Below, in pieces: positions 60,190 to 64,000 of a stretch of 64,000 nt of DNA; the first letter of the stretch is position 1; each line of letters starts with the position of its first letter. The stretch spans positions 3,637,501-3,701,500 of the forward strand of contig NC_056759.1 of NCBI RefSeq assembly GCF_018687715.1. Reading direction: 5' to 3'. Both the position numbers and the translations under genes were made by a program. The DNA is from Carya illinoinensis (lineage: Eukaryota; Streptophyta; Magnoliopsida; Fagales; Juglandaceae). The notes beneath the pieces were generated by a model. It was given only the letters and a program-made list of their open reading frames with translations, did not search any database and was not told the DNA's origin.

Positions 60190-63100
60190 TAAGAACAGGC
60201 CAGGTAAATTAAAAGCTTATCAATTGTACATGTCCACCTCAGAGGTACTAGTACTAGATCATGAACCCACTGTATATATACTTTATAAGCCACTACTTGA
60301 ACATGTGCATGCCTGGAGGAATAGGATATATATATATATAGTGCGTAGTAATATTGTTTATATTATGAATAATGATACACGTAGAATCTTATATAACCAT
60401 ATTGTGTATAAAACTGTGTAAATAATTCTATATATGGTATCGTTTTCTTTAATTATTATATATATATAGATGTGCATGAGATAAGTAGTGAATACAAGTA
60501 GTGTTATTTATGTATTAGCGGTTGTCTTCCATAACATAAAAATATGATCAACTTGGTGGTCCTAGCTGCTTTTACCCAATCACGATGTTAAAAATCGCTT
60601 CTTTTGGAGTACTCCCGAATAGAAATAGACTTTCATGTCGTGGAAGCAAAGCATTGAAGTCTTGTTATAAAAGTCCTAACGTGCGCTCTACCCCAAAAAA
60701 ACACAGAAAGAAATTAGTAACTAACGTACGTGGTGTTGCTTCCTTCAGCCTCCCATGCATGGCTACCATACAATTGGTGCGATAGAAACGCTAAAATCTA
60801 TAACGAGATGCAGGCATGCGACTTGGACCGGAATAGTATAATGGGTACAAGCTAGCTGAGTACTTTTTTATTTGTTCCCATGCGCGCAATCTGTGTTAAT
60901 TCTGTAGTGGTAGTCTTCATGACTTTGTCCAAAAACAAGCCAACTTAAACCCAGAAATATTAGTCCTGTTAGCTAGTTAGCCAGGTTCGATCGGCACATG
61001 TCATTCAACTACTTGCATGCAACTTCCCAATCCCCTCTAATTAATTAGAAAGTTGCTAAACTCTTTCTCTCGATCTCTGATTTCAATTAGATTTTTCTTT
61101 CTAGTTTATATTATCACCTGGACACTGCATGATGCGATCGATAAAGCCCATTGAGTGTACTCACGCTATCACGACGAAGGCCGACACCAAACACTGTGCA
61201 TCAACCCAATAGCTAGCCAGCCCAACCCATTTTCTCAATATTTTTCAACTATATATAATATTGTTGACCCTAAACCGTGCATGCATATATGCACTTGGGT
61301 CAATACACAAATTAACTAGCTAGCAAGCTACATCAGAACAGGCCGTTGGATTTTAATTTGTTCTTTTTTTGGGTCAGAACTCAGAATTCAGAAATACACT
61401 TTAATTGGTTGGGTTGAAACTTCTGTTTTTTGCTTGCATGCAGTACTGATCTTATCATGACATATACTACGATCGAGGTGCTGCCATACAAATACACATC
61501 AGTATGAGATGATTGGAATTTTGTAAGAATATTCTTATATTTTTCTTTGGTACGTAAGAAAATTAAAGCATCTTCCTAAATAAATAGGTGAAAGAATAAG
61601 GCGATTTGACTATTTAAAAATTATCAAAATATCATTGCCGAAAAACAAAAATCAATATAAATTTTGTAAACTTTCAAATAAAAATTATATTTAAACAATT
61701 TTTTAAACTTTATTTATTAACTTCCAAAAACTCTAATATAATATTTATTTTAAAATATGTTTTATTCAATTTTTTCTTTTCAAAAAAAATTAATTCAATA
61801 TTTTTATTCAAACTATTTCACTACTATTTATAAAATTTTAAGATACACTATCCAAGCATGCTAAGGAAAAAAGATCTTATAGATCATACGTAAAGAAGAC
61901 TACTATCATCAAAGTTATCAATATAATATAAAGTTAAATACTCTTTTATTTAGAAAATATTATGTGGTGTGAAAAGGGGTTTATATCTTTATCGGGGAAG
62001 ATGCCATCCAATCTAAGAAACATATATAGCTTCGATTGTTGATCAGTTCTTGTCAAGAATTGGTTCTACTTTTTTTGTATACGAAATTATTTCAAGAAAC
62101 TCCAACTATCTCATTTATTAGTCTTTCTAAATTAAATAGAAAAACATATTCATTATCTTTTTAATAATGATGAGTGTTGATATCGTATTTCATAGCCTGA
62201 ACAGTTCCACAACACCCATGCTATGAAACCTGCAAGTAGAACGAAGTGTGGATTCCGATTGAGCCTGTGAGTCCTCTAAAGTTAAAAGTTAGTTGAGAAT
62301 TCTAAGTATTTGAAAAGTAAAAGAGTATCCAATCATTTCACATGGATGGAGTCGGGATATTTGTACATGGCTTAGGTTTTGGTATTGAGGGAGATTGTGG
62401 GATGCCAAGTCACGTCTGAGTTAGACTTGCCATATCCCTGATCCCACAATGTTGCTATATCAAGGTTGTGTTGTCTCAGAGGTGTGCTTCAAGGTTGTGT
62501 TGACAAAATATACAAAATATTTGTATATTTTGTCATGCTTTAAATGTGACGTATCTCTGGTTGAGATGCCCATGATTGGGCATGTCTGATCATTGGCGCG
62601 CTTCAAGGTTTCCTGTCTAAGTACCTTCTATCACATTCCAACTCTTAGTAGTGGTCTAGGGTGGCCTAGGCTTTTGATGGGCCTCTTGGTTAACTATGGG
62701 CTGTGAACTGGGGACCCTTTCGTGAGGCAAAGGGAATCACTGGGACAGGCCTCGTTCTTCCTTTCCTGATTTCTCTACGCCTCGTTGATCGGGCTCGTAC
62801 CCTGGGATATCATGGGCTTCCTTGTTCTCCTTGACTTGGGAATGCCTAGAGGTTTTGGGCCAGGCCCAACGGCCTGGGGCTTGTTCCCCTCACAATCAGT
62901 GTCATTTTTTCATCTTTTAATTATACAATCGACAAAAAAAAAAAAAAAATTATTATTTGATATTGTCACATATGATATTAACAAATAAATAGCCTTTAGT
63001 AGTCTTTGAAATATAGATCAAGATATAATAGAAAAATTGTAAGACAATATATTTAAAGGGCGCACAGAGATGATGATGATATTATCTCTACAAGTATATA

Positions 63101-64000
63101 TTAATATAATTAACACCCGTCTTTTCAACGGAAGCTCCAAGGGATTCCAAATCCAGCATTAATCAACCACATGCTTGGCAGATCAGTGCTCCAGTCAGCC
63201 AGCTCGTGCGTCCTCATTACTACGTGATTATTATATAAATCGCAACTCTTTGCACCCATGTTTTTAATAATTACAACAAGCTAGCTAGGCATAGCAAGAA
63301 ATTAAGAGGACAAGAAGTGACGTGTCCGCGGGATCTATGATCATTTCTCTTAATTTGTTTGCATTCAACATGACAAAGTTCCTAATCCTTCATTATTAAA
63401 TAACAAAAACAAAAAATGTGCATGGTTTTGTTGCTACTAAACATACTGATTATTGGAGCTTAATTCGGTCAAAGGGAACACAGGATAGATCAAAAAGCTA
63501 AAGGGTGATCAGTGTGGCCGACATTGCTTGTTTGTAGCCTAAACAAAAAGGGCAACACGGATTGATCAGGAATAAACTCCATACAACCAAAAAAGAAAGA
63601 AAGAAAGGGGTCCAGCTGCATGCAAGCTAGCTAGCGAGACGTTTAAAGTGAATAAAATAAAAAGCAAAAGTGATTATCTTTTCCAGTATGACATTTCAGT
63701 ACCATTGCTTCCTGCATTTTACATCAAACGTTAGCCTTTTCCCCGGAAATGCCATGTGCTGCATGGGTACGTACCGGGTGGCCTTCATGTTTTGAACAAA
63801 GATTTTTACCAGGTATAAATTAATGCAGTACGTGAAATTAAGTGCTTAATTAATTGGTACTTCTTTCAGCAATAAAGCATGCAGGATGAATGAATATTAA
63901 TCACTTCTATACATTTTAACGTATTTTTATATTAAAAAGGCAACACCAGTTAAGTAATTACGCAGTTCATGGACCTGGATTTTACTAGTTCTGCTCACAT
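60190..64000. other. Intergenic to the window end
   Basis: No gene is recognised. The DNA is AT-rich with many RY motifs (gcatgc) at 61000-61450 and 63600-63760, and a tract at 62390-62900 with higher GC that may be a degraded retroelement. The latter starts with a gagggagat purine tract followed by TGTGGGATGCC and includes repeated ttcaaggttgtgttg segments (near 62461 and 62489). Confidence 0.5.

Overview
The window is nuclear DNA of a flowering plant. It is AT-rich, its genes have many GT-AG introns, its proteins belong to plant families (ZTL/ADAGIO, LRK10L, RLCK-VI, VEL), and its intergenic DNA is full of transposable elements. The style of the MITEs, TRIM and LINE tail suggests a woody eudicot, possibly Fagales/Juglandaceae. 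That last point is recollection of repeat families, not proof.

The left part (1-36 kb) is gene-rich. It opens with the 3' end of a ZEITLUPE/ADAGIO1-type F-box/Kelch gene (+). Next come a three-exon plant gene of unknown function (+, 159 aa), a broken LRK10-like receptor kinase (+), and a complete 16-exon WDR75/UTP17 gene for ribosome biogenesis (+, 8502-18119, 813 aa). On the minus strand follow a complete seven-exon RLCK-VI cytosolic kinase (24130-21252, 401 aa) and a complete four-coding-exon VIN3-like (VEL/VIL2 type) PHD-FNIII protein (35942-29823, 733 aa). The intact gene models were assembled by hand from splice sites and every exon joins in phase. The introns carry an intact TRIM retrotransposon with target duplication, a TRIM relic and a truncated LINE. 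A truncated SINE lies between genes 2 and 3.

The right part (36-64 kb) is a repeat-dominated accessory region with no intact host gene that I can recognise. Its centrepiece is a structurally complete non-autonomous LTR retrotransposon (46324-55259) on the minus strand. It has LTRs of 3.42 and 3.25 kb, a 5-bp target duplication ACGGG, an initiator-Met primer binding site and only a 2.27-kb interior. The interior has lost pol and nearly all of gag, but holds an antisense transcription unit with its own TATA box, duplicated upstream repeats, a 142-codon coiled-coil ORF and a 3' hairpin. A second copy of that whole unit (about 90% identical at protein level) lies outside the element in opposite orientation at 40.5-41.5 kb. 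Nearby are a Helitron-like 3' end, an SR-splicing-factor exon stranded without its gene, an inverted repeat carrying matched ORF ends, and other exon-like scraps on the minus strand. This looks like an area where gene fragments have been captured and shuffled by transposons.

The best candidate for something undescribed is the mobile antisense ORF unit together with the long-LTR element that carries it, whose LTRs also hold a variable array of hairpin-forming repeats (7 versus 4 units).
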